A DNA stretch of 64,000 nucleotides from Parietichytrium sp. I65-24A (lineage: Eukaryota > Sar > Bigyra > Thraustochytrida > Thraustochytriidae): positions 21,370-85,369 of the forward strand of contig BLSF01000107.1 in the NCBI GenBank assembly GCA_012862575.1, given 5' to 3'. Below are positions 20,817-31,240 of this stretch, one piece after another. A program made the translations under genes and the position numbers. The first letter of the stretch is position 1, and the number at the start of each line of letters is the position of its first letter. A model generated the notes under the pieces. It ran no database searches. It saw only the letters and a list, made by a program, of their open reading frames with translations, and was not told the origin of the DNA.

Positions 20817-21644
20817 CTAATCTCTCTCATCAACATTGAGCCGCAGCGGACCGTCAATCTTTGTGTATTCGTACATTCCTGCCAATGACTTGCAAATGCC
20901 ATAATCGGGAACCAGTGGGATGGTGACACAGGCGAAATAGCCACACTTGAGAAGCGAAACAACCACCAATTGCTTCTTAGGATCATACTCTTCGAGTGCT
21001 TTTTGCAAGGATGGTCTTACAGTAGCAAGCTCAAAGTCGTCCTCGAAGGCCAATCCATCGAACTCGCCGAGGGTCAAGTACTGCACCTGCGCATAACGAG
21101 ACAACTCCTTGCCCTGAAAATCTACCGCTGAATGGCCGTAAACCCACTCCTTCAGGGTCGCATTCGACTTTAAAAACACTGAGCCCCGGCCGCGCAGCTC
21201 GTAGAACCCCACAGCATAAGGGCACATGTACATCCGAATTCGGCGGAAGAGTTCCTCGAGCACAAAGTGCGTCTGGTCCACGTCAAGCCCCTGCTCCTTC
21301 TGAATCGCTGCTACAAGCGGGCATTCTAATTTGTGTCGCATTTTCCAGTCCGCCTTCTGGCAGTCTCTTGAGCAGTACAACGCGCCGCACTTGCCACAGC
21401 GAAGCAGCTTGACAGGCTCGCTGCTGTCCCGAATCTGCATCCTCTGACCGCAACTCGCGTTCGAGCAAGACGGCTTCTCCGTTTCCTCCACTGCTGCATT
21501 CTCGCTCATTTCCGCATCGTACTTGAGATTGTCCTCAAAGTTCCATCGCGGTTTGTCGCCCCAGCCCTGCTTGTCAAAGTCCTCCAACACTTGAGCACCT
21601 TTCTCAACCATTTCCTTCGTCTCACCGTTCATTTCGTCCGCCAT
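20817..21644 (-). CDS. MYND zinc-finger protein
   Basis: 275 residues. A MYND-like zinc finger lies at about residues 60-110: CSNASCGQ, then LRCGKCGALYCSRDCQKADW and HKLEC, giving the Cys/His ligand order of MYND domains, which bind proline-rich partner peptides. The finger has an extra N-terminal CxxxxC pair before the canonical CxxC. The ~165 C-terminal residues (FVLEELFRRIRMYMCPYAVGF, LKECVYG-like segments) form an unrecognised domain. No SET domain is present, so a methyltransferase role is not supported. The start ATG at 21644 is the first in frame. Confidence 0.8.
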   Translation of the reverse strand: MADEMNGETKEMVEKGAQVLEDFDKQGWGDKPRWNFEDNLKYDAEMSENAAVEETEKPSCSNASCGQRMQIRDSSEPVKLLRCGKCGALYCSRDCQKADWKMRHKLECPLVAAIQKEQGLDVDQTHFVLEELFRRIRMYMCPYAVGFYELRGRGSVFLKSNATLKEWVYGHSAVDFQGKELSRYAQVQYLTLGEFDGLAFEDDFELATVRPSLQKALEEYDPKKQLVVVSLLKCGYFACVTIPLVPDYGICKSLAGMYEYTKIDGPLRLNVDERD

Positions 21645-22636
21645 TCTCTTGCGATTCCTTCTCTATCTCTATTCTAAATCTTGACCTCGATTGTCCTCCA
21701 AAGAATGCGTCCAAACCGCTCCGAATGTACCGAATGTAACGATTAGAAAGATGCTGTTTCTTCCGTCGCAGTTTCTTCGCCAAATCGACTGCTTCGCTGG
21801 AAAAGTTTTATAGTTTTGCACTTGCTTGTGCAACTTTCGTCGCACTTTTTTCCGCGGACACTTTCGCGTACGAGCAGATCCTCGCAGCGGTACACAAATT
21901 ACTCGCCACGCTATTGCACCCTCTCCCGCCAACTATGCCTTCGCGCGCCGATCGAGAGCACCCCGCGCGCAATTTTGTCCCGCGCCACTCACTTTCCAGG
22001 CGCATCGGAGATCAAACGAACCGTTCCTCGTCCTTCGTACCCCAACACATACTATTCGTATTACTCACGATATGATTTGAATTTTGCATTATTTCCCACT
22101 CCACGAGTCACGATGGCGTTTGTGTGACGCGTGGTTGGTCAACTAGTAAGGTCATGTCGCGTCACATGGAGTAAAATTTCGTAACGATAATGACGACTAG
22201 GCCAACTGCACGTGCGGATAGTGCGGATAACTTACTTTTTGTTAGTGCGCAACTGAGACGGGTGACGTGGTCGCCTCTTCTGCGAGAGCGTTAGAGAGGT
22301 GCCCAGACCATCTCAGAATCATAGATTTGCCCTTTCGAAGAAGGAAAGCATTGAATTGGATTGGATTGGATTGCATTGGATTGCATTGGATTGCAATTGG
22401 AAAGCCAAATCGACAGTGTGGAGAGTTTGGAGAGTGTGGAGAGTGGAAGTGGCTTTGGCATCTCAGCGTCTATGACTTCGTGCAGCGACTTTGGTGCATA
22501 CTTGTTCGAAATTCCCACCCACTCGCAGATCTATCTCGGCCGGGCGTCCAGGTTGGCATTTTGAGAGAGGGCTGAGCGTCTGATTGTTGTGACGGCTGGT
22601 GTAGCTTGCGACTTTGGAAGAAGCGGAGCTGAGAAG
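21645..22636. other. Divergent intergenic region with ATTGG repeats
   Basis: Lies between the divergently transcribed MYND and syntaxin genes. Contains a GGATT/GCATT repeat run at about 22352-22400. No gene is recognised. Confidence 0.6.
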
Positions 22637-23836
22637 ATGGTGGATCGGTTGCAGGACTTCACCATGTGTGTGCAGAGGTACCAGGGGTCCATGCCTCAGG
22701 GCCAAGTGCAAGGAAGAGCCAAGGAAAAGACTCCGAATCCAGAGCATTCTACGTTTTTGATGGGGTCAGCGTATATTGCTCGCGAGTTGGATGGGCTTGG
22801 GGGACAAGTTAGCAAATTCGTCAAGGATTCGCAGCGGAGAAGGCTGAACGACGACTCGGGGCTGAGTCTGGCGCAAAATAGCGATGGGATACGGAAGAAG
22901 CTGGACGCTGTGACCAAGGCGATGCAGGGATTGGACAAAATTATCGAGTCGAGCGGCTCCAAGCAGCTTCGAAAACATTTTGGCATCATCTTGGAGACTT
23001 TGAAGAGGCGGTACACAACCCTTGGCAAAACATTTCAGGACACTCTGCAGGAGAAGACAAAAGAGCTGAGCACCAAACAGGCGCAGCAAACTCAGCGTTT
23101 TGGCGCCTCAAAGGTTCAGATCCGTGCTCCAAATGTGTCGGTCTTCAATCCTGGTGCTGCTGGCCCCAGAGGCGCTCCGGGACCTCGCCCGTTCGGAGCA
23201 AGCCCGCATCCTTCGGGCTACCCTTCCGCAGCCCCCCGATACCCTGGACAACCGCAGCATAGTCAGAGCCCGATGCGGCCAGGCCAATCCCCTTCTCTGC
23301 CCTATCCAAGCGGGGTTACAGGGAATGCTTCAGGCGCGCCAACCTCTGCAGGAATGCGTAGAAGAGGCGGACAGCCTGGATCCGAAACTGCCCACATGAC
23401 TCCCATGACGCCCGCACCGGCGTCCATGATGGCAGCTCAGCCGCCGGCGCCCGCTTTTAACCCGTACGGCCCGGAGTACTCCCAGAGCAAGAAGGATGAC
23501 GACAGCAGACAAGGGTACTTTGGAGATACCCAGGTCGCAAAGTATGATAGATCAACATTTCAGCAGCGCCGCAATGCCATCGAGGTGCAGAATATTGAGC
23601 GAATGATGAACGAGCTAGGGAATATGTTTACAGAAGTCGCTTCGCTGGTGTCTGTGCAAGGGGAGGTGGTCGATAGGATAGAAGATGATATTGATGTGGC
23701 TGGCGCCGAAGTCCGCGCCGGACAGAGTGAGCTGTTAAAGTACTATAATTACATTTCGGGGGAACGGGCGCTAATTCTCAAAATTTTCGCGGTGGTGATT
23801 GCGCTCAGTGTATTCTTCATCGTATGGTGGCGGTAG
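22637..23836 (+). CDS. Syntaxin-5-like Qa-SNARE (Sed5)
   Basis: 399 residues. Qa-SNARE of the Golgi that drives fusion of ER- and intra-Golgi vesicles. The N-terminus MVDRLQDF resembles the Sed5 N-peptide that binds the SM protein Sly1. A helical Habc-like region occupies about residues 35-160, and a Pro/Gly/Ser-rich linker about 165-290. The SNARE motif spans about 310-370 (QNIERMMNELGNMFTEVASLVSVQGEVVDRIEDDID) with the zero-layer Gln in VSVQGE. A C-terminal membrane anchor (KIFAVVIALSVFFIVWWR) ends the protein. The long proline-rich linker is unusual for syntaxin 5. The start is the first ATG in frame. Confidence 0.88.
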   Translation: MVDRLQDFTMCVQRYQGSMPQGQVQGRAKEKTPNPEHSTFLMGSAYIARELDGLGGQVSKFVKDSQRRRLNDDSGLSLAQNSDGIRKKLDAVTKAMQGLDKIIESSGSKQLRKHFGIILETLKRRYTTLGKTFQDTLQEKTKELSTKQAQQTQRFGASKVQIRAPNVSVFNPGAAGPRGAPGPRPFGASPHPSGYPSAAPRYPGQPQHSQSPMRPGQSPSLPYPSGVTGNASGAPTSAGMRRRGGQPGSETAHMTPMTPAPASMMAAQPPAPAFNPYGPEYSQSKKDDDSRQGYFGDTQVAKYDRSTFQQRRNAIEVQNIERMMNELGNMFTEVASLVSVQGEVVDRIEDDIDVAGAEVRAGQSELLKYYNYISGERALILKIFAVVIALSVFFIVWWR

Positions 23837-23941
23837 TTTTCGACAAGTAGATCATAGAGCTGCAACGGGCATGATTTTAATACCGTGAATCGCTGCAAAA
23901 CATGGTATCGCGTTGCGTTCAGGGAGCAGTGGACCGAGGGT

Positions 23942-24661
23942 TTAAAGGATCTGTTCAGCGAAACCGCAAGCTCTGCAGTGAATCGCTAGAGTGCCAGAGG
24001 CATCGTCCGTGTATACAACACAGTTAGGGGTATAGCGACATGCTGAGGCTCCCAAGGTATGCCTTTGGAAGGCAGCTTCAAGGCGAGCTGTAAGTTCCCG
24101 AATCCCAAAGGAGGTGTCTCTGATAGGAATGCGCAACCCACACAAGTCGCAAAAGAAGCCGCCCATATGCCCTCCGCCCTGGAAGTGCTCCTGGAAGCAA
24201 ACAGGGCACCCCATGGACACTCCCACGCCAGTATCGCTGTGCTCCATGTTTACTAAAAAGTCCAAATCTTTTCTCATCAAATCTTCCTCGCTTCGCGCAA
24301 GCTGAGCTTCCTCCTCAGCCCATAGCTCCCTTTCTATTGTTTGCTCCATCTCAAGAATCTCCGCTTCGCTCCATGCAAAACCTTCGTCGTTCATGCACTC
24401 TCGCACGCTGCTTCTCACAGCAGCGGTGAGGTCCTCTCGAGAAGCGCCGTGTCCTTGCTGGTGTTGCAGGCCGGCATTCTGTTCGCCGAAAAGCTCCACC
24501 CTCCGGGCTCGAAGTCTTTCCTTTCGCACTTTGCGAGCTCTCTCCACGCACCTTTTCTCGAACACTTTCCTGCGCCAAATCTCCGGCGCTGGCGGCGTCC
24601 GGGGACTCACAAAGTCCCTTCTTCTTCTCTCGCCATTCGTCTTTGGTGCCGTACCTCTCAT
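23942..24661 (-). CDS. RPA-interacting protein (RPAIN/RIP)-like
   Basis: 239 residues. RPAIN proteins carry replication protein A into the nucleus. The N-terminal basic helix (APEIWRRKVFEKRCVERARK) matches the conserved RIP N-terminal segment, and an acidic central helix follows. The C-terminal zinc-binding domain has CPVC, FCDLCG, a HTLGASAC segment and CRACG, the spacing of the RIP_C finger. It is convergent with syntaxin 5, with about 105 bp between the two stop codons. The start at 24661 is the first ATG; frames upstream have only non-ATG codons. Confidence 0.82.
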   Translation of the reverse strand: MRGTAPKTNGERRRRDFVSPRTPPAPEIWRRKVFEKRCVERARKVRKERLRARRVELFGEQNAGLQHQQGHGASREDLTAAVRSSVRECMNDEGFAWSEAEILEMEQTIERELWAEEEAQLARSEEDLMRKDLDFLVNMEHSDTGVGVSMGCPVCFQEHFQGGGHMGGFFCDLCGLRIPIRDTSFGIRELTARLEAAFQRHTLGASACRYTPNCVVYTDDASGTLAIHCRACGFAEQIL

Positions 24662-26293
24662 GGCTGCACGGCACGACTTCACTTCGTCCGAGTCTTTGCG
24701 ATTTTTCCGACGTCTCTCGCCAGCCTATTTCGAGAGCTCCAAGAGTCAAGACCACAAGCGCAAGACGTAACACGCAAGCGAAACGCAATCAAAATGCTAT
24801 TCAATCGGTATCGGCCGGGGAAATACGCAAGTGAGACAGCCCCAAAACAAACAACTCCGGAGCTGGAAGAACTCGATCGAGTCAGAACTCCCAAAACGCA
24901 AGTAAAATGCTATTCAATCGGTATCGGCTGGGGAAATACGCAGGTGAGACAGCCCCAAAACAAACAACTCCGAAACTCAAAGAACAAGATCAAGTCAGAG
25001 CCTCCAAAACGCAAGCAAAATGCTGTTCAGACGGTATCGGCTGGGGAAATACGCAAGTGAGACAGCCCCAAAACAAACAACTCCGAAACTCAAAGAACAA
25101 GATCAAGTCAGGGCCTCCACAAGATGTCACCTCTTGCATCAAAGTCAATCTGCGGCGTAAACAACTCTTGCAAAGGCCTTTCGCATTGCAAGATTATCCC
25201 GTCCGCGAGCGTTGAGACCTAAGCCTTCTGTTCTGCCAAACGTATTCCAAATGTTCCCGTCTGTCTCTGTCCCAAACTTTGAGCTCAGCGCCTGATCTAA
25301 GGCCCACACTGGCGACCAAATCCTCGTACTCGCCAGTATCTACTGGCGTGCTAATAGTCCGCAGAATACGCTATGATTATATTAGGGGAGCACTAAGGCC
25401 CGGGGAGGCGTACGCGAGGACACTTTTGTTCGTACCTTCTTCTCTGTTTGTCTCTAAAGAGAGAGAACCTTTTGTTATTGTTTGTATTATGTAATCATTA
25501 AGTTGAGAGCACTGTACTTTCAAAGTAGCGTTTAGTAAAGGGTACTATCACAACTGGTAATTACTCGAGAAAATTCAAATGAGAGAGCAGTTCGTCGTTC
25601 GCGAACAAATGAATGCGAGGAGTCTTTGGTAGTGGCTCAGGCTATTGAAAGCTACTGGCTTTGGTAATGAACCTAATGCTTGACTACACAAGGTGACCGT
25701 TCAGAACAGACTTTCCGAGTCCGAACTTTGCAAAATAGTCTATCTCGCTGTGAATCAATCAATTCATTCATCAACTATGAATGTTCATTGAAGTGAAAAG
25801 ACAATCAATGAATTTGTTGGAGCTCGCTGTCAATGAGCTGCTGTTGTTCATAAGCGCTGCTTTCTGTCAATCGATCGATCGATCTATCAGTCTTGAAATC
25901 AAATGAAATCAGTCAATCGATCAGTCAAAGGGACAGCATCTGTCCAATTTTTGAGAGCAAAAAGTCGAGCAGTGCACAAACCATCTCACTGTTGGAGGAC
26001 GAAAGGCACAGATGCTTGAGTTTGGAAGGAAGTCCTTGCGAGAAACTGGTCTTCTGTGCTTTGCATTGCATTGAATTGAATTGAATTGAATTGCTTTGTA
26101 TTCGCTTTTGCTTCCCATTGCCTCATTGAAGTGGAGACTCCTCCTGCGACCGAGTCGCGGCAGTCGGGCAAAGTCGGATTGCAGCGAGCAAAGGCAGCAG
26201 CAGATGAACGCGGGGCGTGGTGGGCTGAAGGCATTGTTGACACCTCGCTGCTCATGAAGAGCGTGCTCGCAGAATAGAGCGCTTTGCAATACC
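24662..26293. other. Intergenic region with a 113-bp tandem repeat
   Basis: No gene recognised. Holds three 113-bp tandem copies at 24791-25127 and ATTGA/ATTGAATTGA microsatellites near 25750-25930 and 26060-26095. Confidence 0.6.
24791..25127. repeat. 113-bp minisatellite, three copies
   Basis: Units begin at 24791, 24904 and 25017 with AAAATGCT(A/G)TTCA. The period is not a multiple of three, arguing against coding. It lies about 130 bp upstream of the RPAIN start, so it may overlap that promoter. Confidence 0.9.
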
Positions 26294-28108
26294 ATGAAAT
26301 GGCTCGGTCGACTGGTTTGGGGAATCTGCGTCGCGGCAGCGCTGCCGCTCAGTGATGGGAGCTGCAGCGCTGACGGTGGGAGAATAGCTGCTGGCGAGGT
26401 GGGTGCATGCACCTTTCCGTTCCAAGTTCAAGTTTCCGTCGTGCAAGATGGGGTGACCGTGGTGATTTCTAAGGTGTTCAAGGAGTGCGCAAAGCTGGAA
26501 GGGCCGTACGTGCCGATAGATTTCACGCTGGACGATGAAGGCAAGGTGAATGGCACGACCACAGAGCTGATATTGCCCCACTCTGCGACGACGAGCGCTG
26601 GCCACTGGTGCCCCACCAGCTCGTTTTACTCGACAATTCACGGCGAAGCCTTTCAGCCGGCATGGGGGTATTGCGACTGCGGAGAGGACTATTCTTACCC
26701 GACCTCTGCTCCAACCATCCCACCGTGTAACGAGAATGGTCTTCTAGACGCTGACGAGACCGACGTAGACTGCGGCGGAATGTCATGCGCTCAATGTGCC
26801 GAAGGCTCGAGCTGTGAGTCACACTCAGACTGCTTGGACTCGCTGTGGTGCATCGCTTCGACCTGCACTTCAAAAGCAAGCGTCCGATATGAGCTGCATG
26901 TCGTTCCAAGTCCTCAGCTCGACCTGGACTGTTATTCTAATGCAGAATTGCGAGAACTGATTGAAGGCAGTCTTGAAGAGCACGTCAACAAGAACCTTCA
27001 GGTCGGCTTTGATGGGAACCTTTCAGTCGCACAAATCGAACTCCGGACCGGTGTATCCGACTTGCCGGTTTGCTATACGGACGGGGGATGGTCTGAGCAG
27101 CACTCGAATTGTATTTTTCCGTTTCGATATGAAGGCTTGTGGTATGTCCATTGTGCCAGTGTTCAGGGAGCGACGCCGTACTTTGGAAATGACACTTTAG
27201 CTCCTCCACTCACGCCGTCGAGTCTGTATGGTGTGTATTGGTGCCCGACGGTGGAGTACTACTCCTCCACGGATGAATCCGTTCGCGAAGCGTGGGGGTA
27301 TTGCGACTGTGGAGAGACGTGGCCAACGCCGTATCCGACAAGCTACCCAACCGCGACAAACCACGCCCCAACAGCTGCTGAGGAGGACCTGAGCGGAGCG
27401 TGTGCACTGATCTCCAAAGCGAACAATGGCACGCAGCGTGTACTTGAATCATTGGCAAGCAGCTACGAATACGGAGACATTGCAGTCCTTCCCTTCGGAT
27501 CAACTGAAACGTTATCCTCTGCCCAGATGTGGGATTCGTATTCGGGCACATTTATTACACTGGCTCTTCGATTTGATGTGAATATCGATTCCAGCTTGCT
27601 TGCTGTTGCGGTAGACCATGAGGCTCTGCAAGCCGTATTTTTAGATTCAATTCGGGCATCATTTGTCGCGGAATTCGAGAATTCAAATAAGTGCAGCTCT
27701 TCGCCAACCCCTTCACCAACTTTTGCACCATCGAATGCCCCGAGTCTATTTCCAACGCCTCCTTATTCATCAACACCTACCGAGGCGGCCGACGCCACGA
27801 CAGCGAGTCCGACCGAATCGCAGAACATCGGCAATAACACCACCGTTCTCTTACTGGAGGCGGAGTCGATGATTACAAAGATGGAGTCCGCGAATTTTGT
27901 AGATCACCCGATTTGCCTTCAAGAGATTATAACGAGGGTTGCTGAATTGGCAGACTACCAAGTCTTGCACAGCTGTCTAGAAAATACCACTTCTTGTGGT
28001 TGTGCACAACTGCTCCTGCAAGCAGCAAGCAATTTTGGCTTACTATGCTTGGGAAGAATCCGGGACTTTTTGGCGGGAACAGCATCTGCTCGAAGCTGTG
28101 AGTTTTAA
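26294..28108 (+). CDS. Secreted protein with two fibronectin type II-like domains and a DxDCGG Cys module
   Basis: 604 residues. Signal peptide at residues 1-~22. FN2-like domain 1 (CTFPFQ ... HWCPTS ... WGYCDCG) spans about residues 38-135. A Cys-rich module with the widespread sequence DADETDVDCGG, then CAQC and CESHSDC, spans about 150-195. FN2-like domain 2 (CIFPFRYEGLWYVHC ... YWCPT ... WGYCDCG) spans about 275-340. A Thr/Ser/Pro-rich stalk follows near 470-510. FN2 domains bind collagen or carbohydrate-like ligands in animals; here both have long inserts between the second Cys and the WC motif. It probably acts at the cell surface or outside the cell. A GTGAGT near the stop codon (about 28097) could be a splice donor, so the C-terminus is not certain. 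Confidence 0.75.
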   Translation: MKWLGRLVWGICVAAALPLSDGSCSADGGRIAAGEVGACTFPFQVQVSVVQDGVTVVISKVFKECAKLEGPYVPIDFTLDDEGKVNGTTTELILPHSATTSAGHWCPTSSFYSTIHGEAFQPAWGYCDCGEDYSYPTSAPTIPPCNENGLLDADETDVDCGGMSCAQCAEGSSCESHSDCLDSLWCIASTCTSKASVRYELHVVPSPQLDLDCYSNAELRELIEGSLEEHVNKNLQVGFDGNLSVAQIELRTGVSDLPVCYTDGGWSEQHSNCIFPFRYEGLWYVHCASVQGATPYFGNDTLAPPLTPSSLYGVYWCPTVEYYSSTDESVREAWGYCDCGETWPTPYPTSYPTATNHAPTAAEEDLSGACALISKANNGTQRVLESLASSYEYGDIAVLPFGSTETLSSAQMWDSYSGTFITLALRFDVNIDSSLLAVAVDHEALQAVFLDSIRASFVAEFENSNKCSSSPTPSPTFAPSNAPSLFPTPPYSSTPTEAADATTASPTESQNIGNNTTVLLLEAESMITKMESANFVDHPICLQEIITRVAELADYQVLHSCLENTTSCGCAQLLLQAASNFGLLCLGRIRDFLAGTASARSCEF

Positions 28109-28357
28109 CCTCTCGGCGGACACGAAAATCAGAATTCAGAAAAGTTTGAAAGAAGGAGTTTTTGTTAACTACACATCTGCAATCCGTCGGGAAATGCTTC
28201 CAGTTGTCGAGACGAGCAGCACGCTTTTGGACCTTGTCGCGGCGAAAGAATGGATGTTTTGCTGCAGCGCGCTCGTTCACAGCACAAGAGCAGGGAGTAA
28301 AAAATCATAGCCCCCCAAAAAAAAGATGTCACATCATTTTTTCTTGTCAGGTTCAAA

Positions 28358-30232
28358 TTATTGCAACGTTCCAATTAATTCTGCCAAGCGTGGCCGAGCA
28401 CGCACATCTACAGCTTCCAGAGCATCGGATACCTCTGGGATCATTTCCGAGGGCCTGTGAGCCATATTGCAGTGCCTCCGGCGGCAAGAAATGCCATCTC
28501 TGCACATTTTGTCCGTCAAGCCGCGCATGAAGCCCTCGAGGGCTATGACTTGTTTCTCCCAAACGTCTTCCAACACAGAGATCATACCTTTGCCATACTT
28601 TTCCAGTACTTCGTCGATGGGCTGGTCCATCAAAATTGGCCTGTTGAAGGCCCCTCTTTCGGCGTTGAATCCGTATGCGAAGACTCCTTCCCCAAGCACA
28701 ATTTGCAAGCGCCGCATGAGATCCGCTCGAACTTGGTCCGTGGCGTGGAAGCCGTGGTACAGAACCCAGTACGTCTTCCTCATCGAGAATGTGGAGAACG
28801 GCTTTGTAGCGACCGCGGTGCGGCCCAAATTCTCCCATGCATACGGCTTGGGAATTTCGCGTTTCTGTGTAATTTCCTGGCGATCCATTTGCTTGCAGAG
28901 CATGTCTAACTTGGACAACGGGCGACCACCACCAGCACCAGCACCAGCAGCGGTGGCGGCGTTCTGAGGCGGTTCTGGTGGCTGTTCTGCCGCAGCAGAA
29001 CTCTCTGCGGCTTTCTGTTTGGCTTGCTTTTGCATTTCGAGCCTCTTGCGGCCGACGTCCAGGCCGGAAAACTTTTCAATAGAGAACAGCGAGAGCATCA
29101 GGCTAAGAAAATGGCAGTCCACGAGGCGGATGCTCATGTGCATGCGCATCATGACCATGCCGCCAGGTTTAAGATACTTGATTGCAAAGTAAAGCTGCGC
29201 GAAGTGCAGCAGATCCTTGAGCTCGTTCATGTTCTCCCCATCCCACGGCTGGTGAATGGTAATCCCCACGATCACAAAGTCAAACCCATCAAAGTCGTCC
29301 GGCAGCTTGCAAGCCTTCTTGAGATCCAAGTCCTCCCGCGCCATCTTAATCACGTCCCCTAAATACGGATAGAACCGCTCGTGCGAATTGAGCGAGTCGA
29401 TGTAGACATTGCCGCCCTCCTCTGGCTCCAATGTCACGCCCACGCCCTTGATGTTCGGGTGCGCCGTGAGAAGCAGGTCTGCCATGCCGCCTGGCGCGAA
29501 CCCAAAGTCCAAGAACCAGCAGCTGCCCTGCTGCGACGCAATGTCCTTAGCGCGCTCAGTATACGCGACGCCATTGTCGATGTCGATGGCGTACTTGAAG
29601 AACTGCGTGAAGATCGGACGAATCTCTGCGCCTTTGTGCGCGCCAGGGCGCTGCGAATTGCTCTCCTTGACCGAGTTCTTCTTCTCGAAGAAGTGCGCGA
29701 TGTAAGGGTTCGTGTAGCCCTCGCTACGCACGTCCGACCAACGGCGGAACATGTCCGAGTGCTCCGTGTAGAAGTTCTGCAGAGCTACTGTTTCCGCTGA
29801 GCTCATGTCAGGGTGCCGCAAGTTCTCCGCTTCCTCGCGCTCCTTCTGCGCGCGCGCCAGCTCCTGCTTGCGTTCCTCGCTCAGTTCCGGAACCTTCCGC
29901 GCACCGTCCCCGCGCGTTCCCGGACCGTTCCACCGACCGCTGTCCTCGCGCGAGCCAGAGCCAGGAACGTTCCCCGCCGGGTTCCACCGACCATCGTCGC
30001 GCGTTCCCGGAACGTTCCCCGCTGCGTTCCACCGACCATCGCGGCCGCTGTCCTCGCGCGATCCCGGAACGTTCCGGGAACGCGCGTCCGTGGAGCTCAC
30101 GCGCGAGTGGATCTCCGACCACGATGCCTTGCTCCCGGCGCCGGCGCTGGTGCTATTGCTATGGTTGTTGCTAGTGCTGTTGCTAGTGCTGGCGCCTTTG
30201 TTGCGCAGGTGCGGGGGCACGTACTTGCTCAT
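28358..30232 (-). CDS. FtsJ/RrmJ-like SAM-dependent methyltransferase with extended N-terminus
   Basis: 624 residues from the first ATG (30232). The N-terminus SKYVPPHLRNK resembles the YxPPHLR motif of DDX3-type helicases, a known eIF4E-contact sequence in some proteins. A disordered region follows with about five repeats of (N)VPG(S/T)R(E/D)D-like sequence rich in Gly/Arg/Asn (residues 45-115). The Rossmann methyltransferase core has SAM motif I DFGFAPGG, motif IV-like DFVIVG and a LKPGGMVMMRM strand. In RrmJ-type enzymes the last strand carries a catalytic Lys; here Met/Arg occupies that place, so 2'-O-methyltransferase activity is doubtful. A CCCH-like cluster (CRDGISCRRRHCNMAH) near residue 590 suggests RNA binding. 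Probably an RNA-associated protein. Confidence 0.75.
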   Translation of the reverse strand: MSKYVPPHLRNKGASTSNSTSNNHSNSTSAGAGSKASWSEIHSRVSSTDARSRNVPGSREDSGRDGRWNAAGNVPGTRDDGRWNPAGNVPGSGSREDSGRWNGPGTRGDGARKVPELSEERKQELARAQKEREEAENLRHPDMSSAETVALQNFYTEHSDMFRRWSDVRSEGYTNPYIAHFFEKKNSVKESNSQRPGAHKGAEIRPIFTQFFKYAIDIDNGVAYTERAKDIASQQGSCWFLDFGFAPGGMADLLLTAHPNIKGVGVTLEPEEGGNVYIDSLNSHERFYPYLGDVIKMAREDLDLKKACKLPDDFDGFDFVIVGITIHQPWDGENMNELKDLLHFAQLYFAIKYLKPGGMVMMRMHMSIRLVDCHFLSLMLSLFSIEKFSGLDVGRKRLEMQKQAKQKAAESSAAAEQPPEPPQNAATAAGAGAGGGRPLSKLDMLCKQMDRQEITQKREIPKPYAWENLGRTAVATKPFSTFSMRKTYWVLYHGFHATDQVRADLMRRLQIVLGEGVFAYGFNAERGAFNRPILMDQPIDEVLEKYGKGMISVLEDVWEKQVIALEGFMRGLTDKMCRDGISCRRRHCNMAHRPSEMIPEVSDALEAVDVRARPRLAELIGTLQ

Positions 30233-31240
30233 CTCCACTGTCTCCGCCGAGGACACTTTCCTCCTGCCTTCTCCTCTGTAATATGTGTGTGTTGTTTAGT
30301 TGTTTTTGTGTGGATCCTTTTTGTGCCTTCCCTCGGGAGCGCGCAGGCACGGGATGCTAATGGAGTGTAGGTCGTTGGACTAGTCCTTCCTCTTTCCTGG
30401 GTGCGTGTCCTCTCGGGAGTACGCGAGGGGTACTCGGGAAGGCCAGAATTTGATCCGTGGAGGAGTAGTTGAGGATATTTGAATGTATTTGAGAATATGA
30501 TATGTATTACAAGTTCAAATTGATATATCTTCGGTTCCTTCGACCAGATTAGAATGGAAACGTTGACGATTTGTGAACAACGGGTTGCGTTTCCGAAAAG
30601 ACACCAGAACATGATGGCAGAATGAGATGACAGCCTTCGCCGAGCTCCTCGTTCGCTCTTTTTCCAAATCTTGTCTGGCGAGTGTAGCAGGAAGGAGCCA
30701 AATACAGACCACATAGAGAAATTAGCGAAAAAAAGTGCCTCGAATCGATCAGGGGACGAGAATGTTTTTTTTCTAAGACGCGGCGCCGCGATTAGGAGAT
30801 GAAATGTCTTTGTGCCAAGAGGCTCGAAGATTGTTGGGCCGTCGAGGTCTCCACAGGTCGGGATGTGGAGCATGGTCTAACGTCAACCCTTCTCGGATTC
30901 CGTGCATCTCTTGATTGTGTTCTTACGAAGCTAAAGGGAGGAAAGAGGGAAAACTTGTAGGGAGCTAAAGATGAAGAAATTTTTTAATTTCGAATTCTGC
31001 ATTCTGCATTCTACGTACAAAATAGATAATGAAGATCTAACTCCTGAGCATCTTCAACAGCGTCAACGCGCGTGCGTGTGGTATAAGGGACCAAGTACAT
31101 ATTAATTAACGAGAAAGTGCTTTGACGAAATAATCTGGATTCTGGTCAATTGGTCAATTGGTCGTTTGTGTGTTTGTGATTTGATTCGGTTTCCAACAAG
31201 TCTACGGGCCCCTAGCGAGCTAGGAATATTTATTTGCAAA
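30233..31240. other. Intergenic region, nothing recognised
   Basis: Lies between the start of the methyltransferase gene and the stop of the hydrolase gene. No frame with protein-like composition. Confidence 0.5.
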
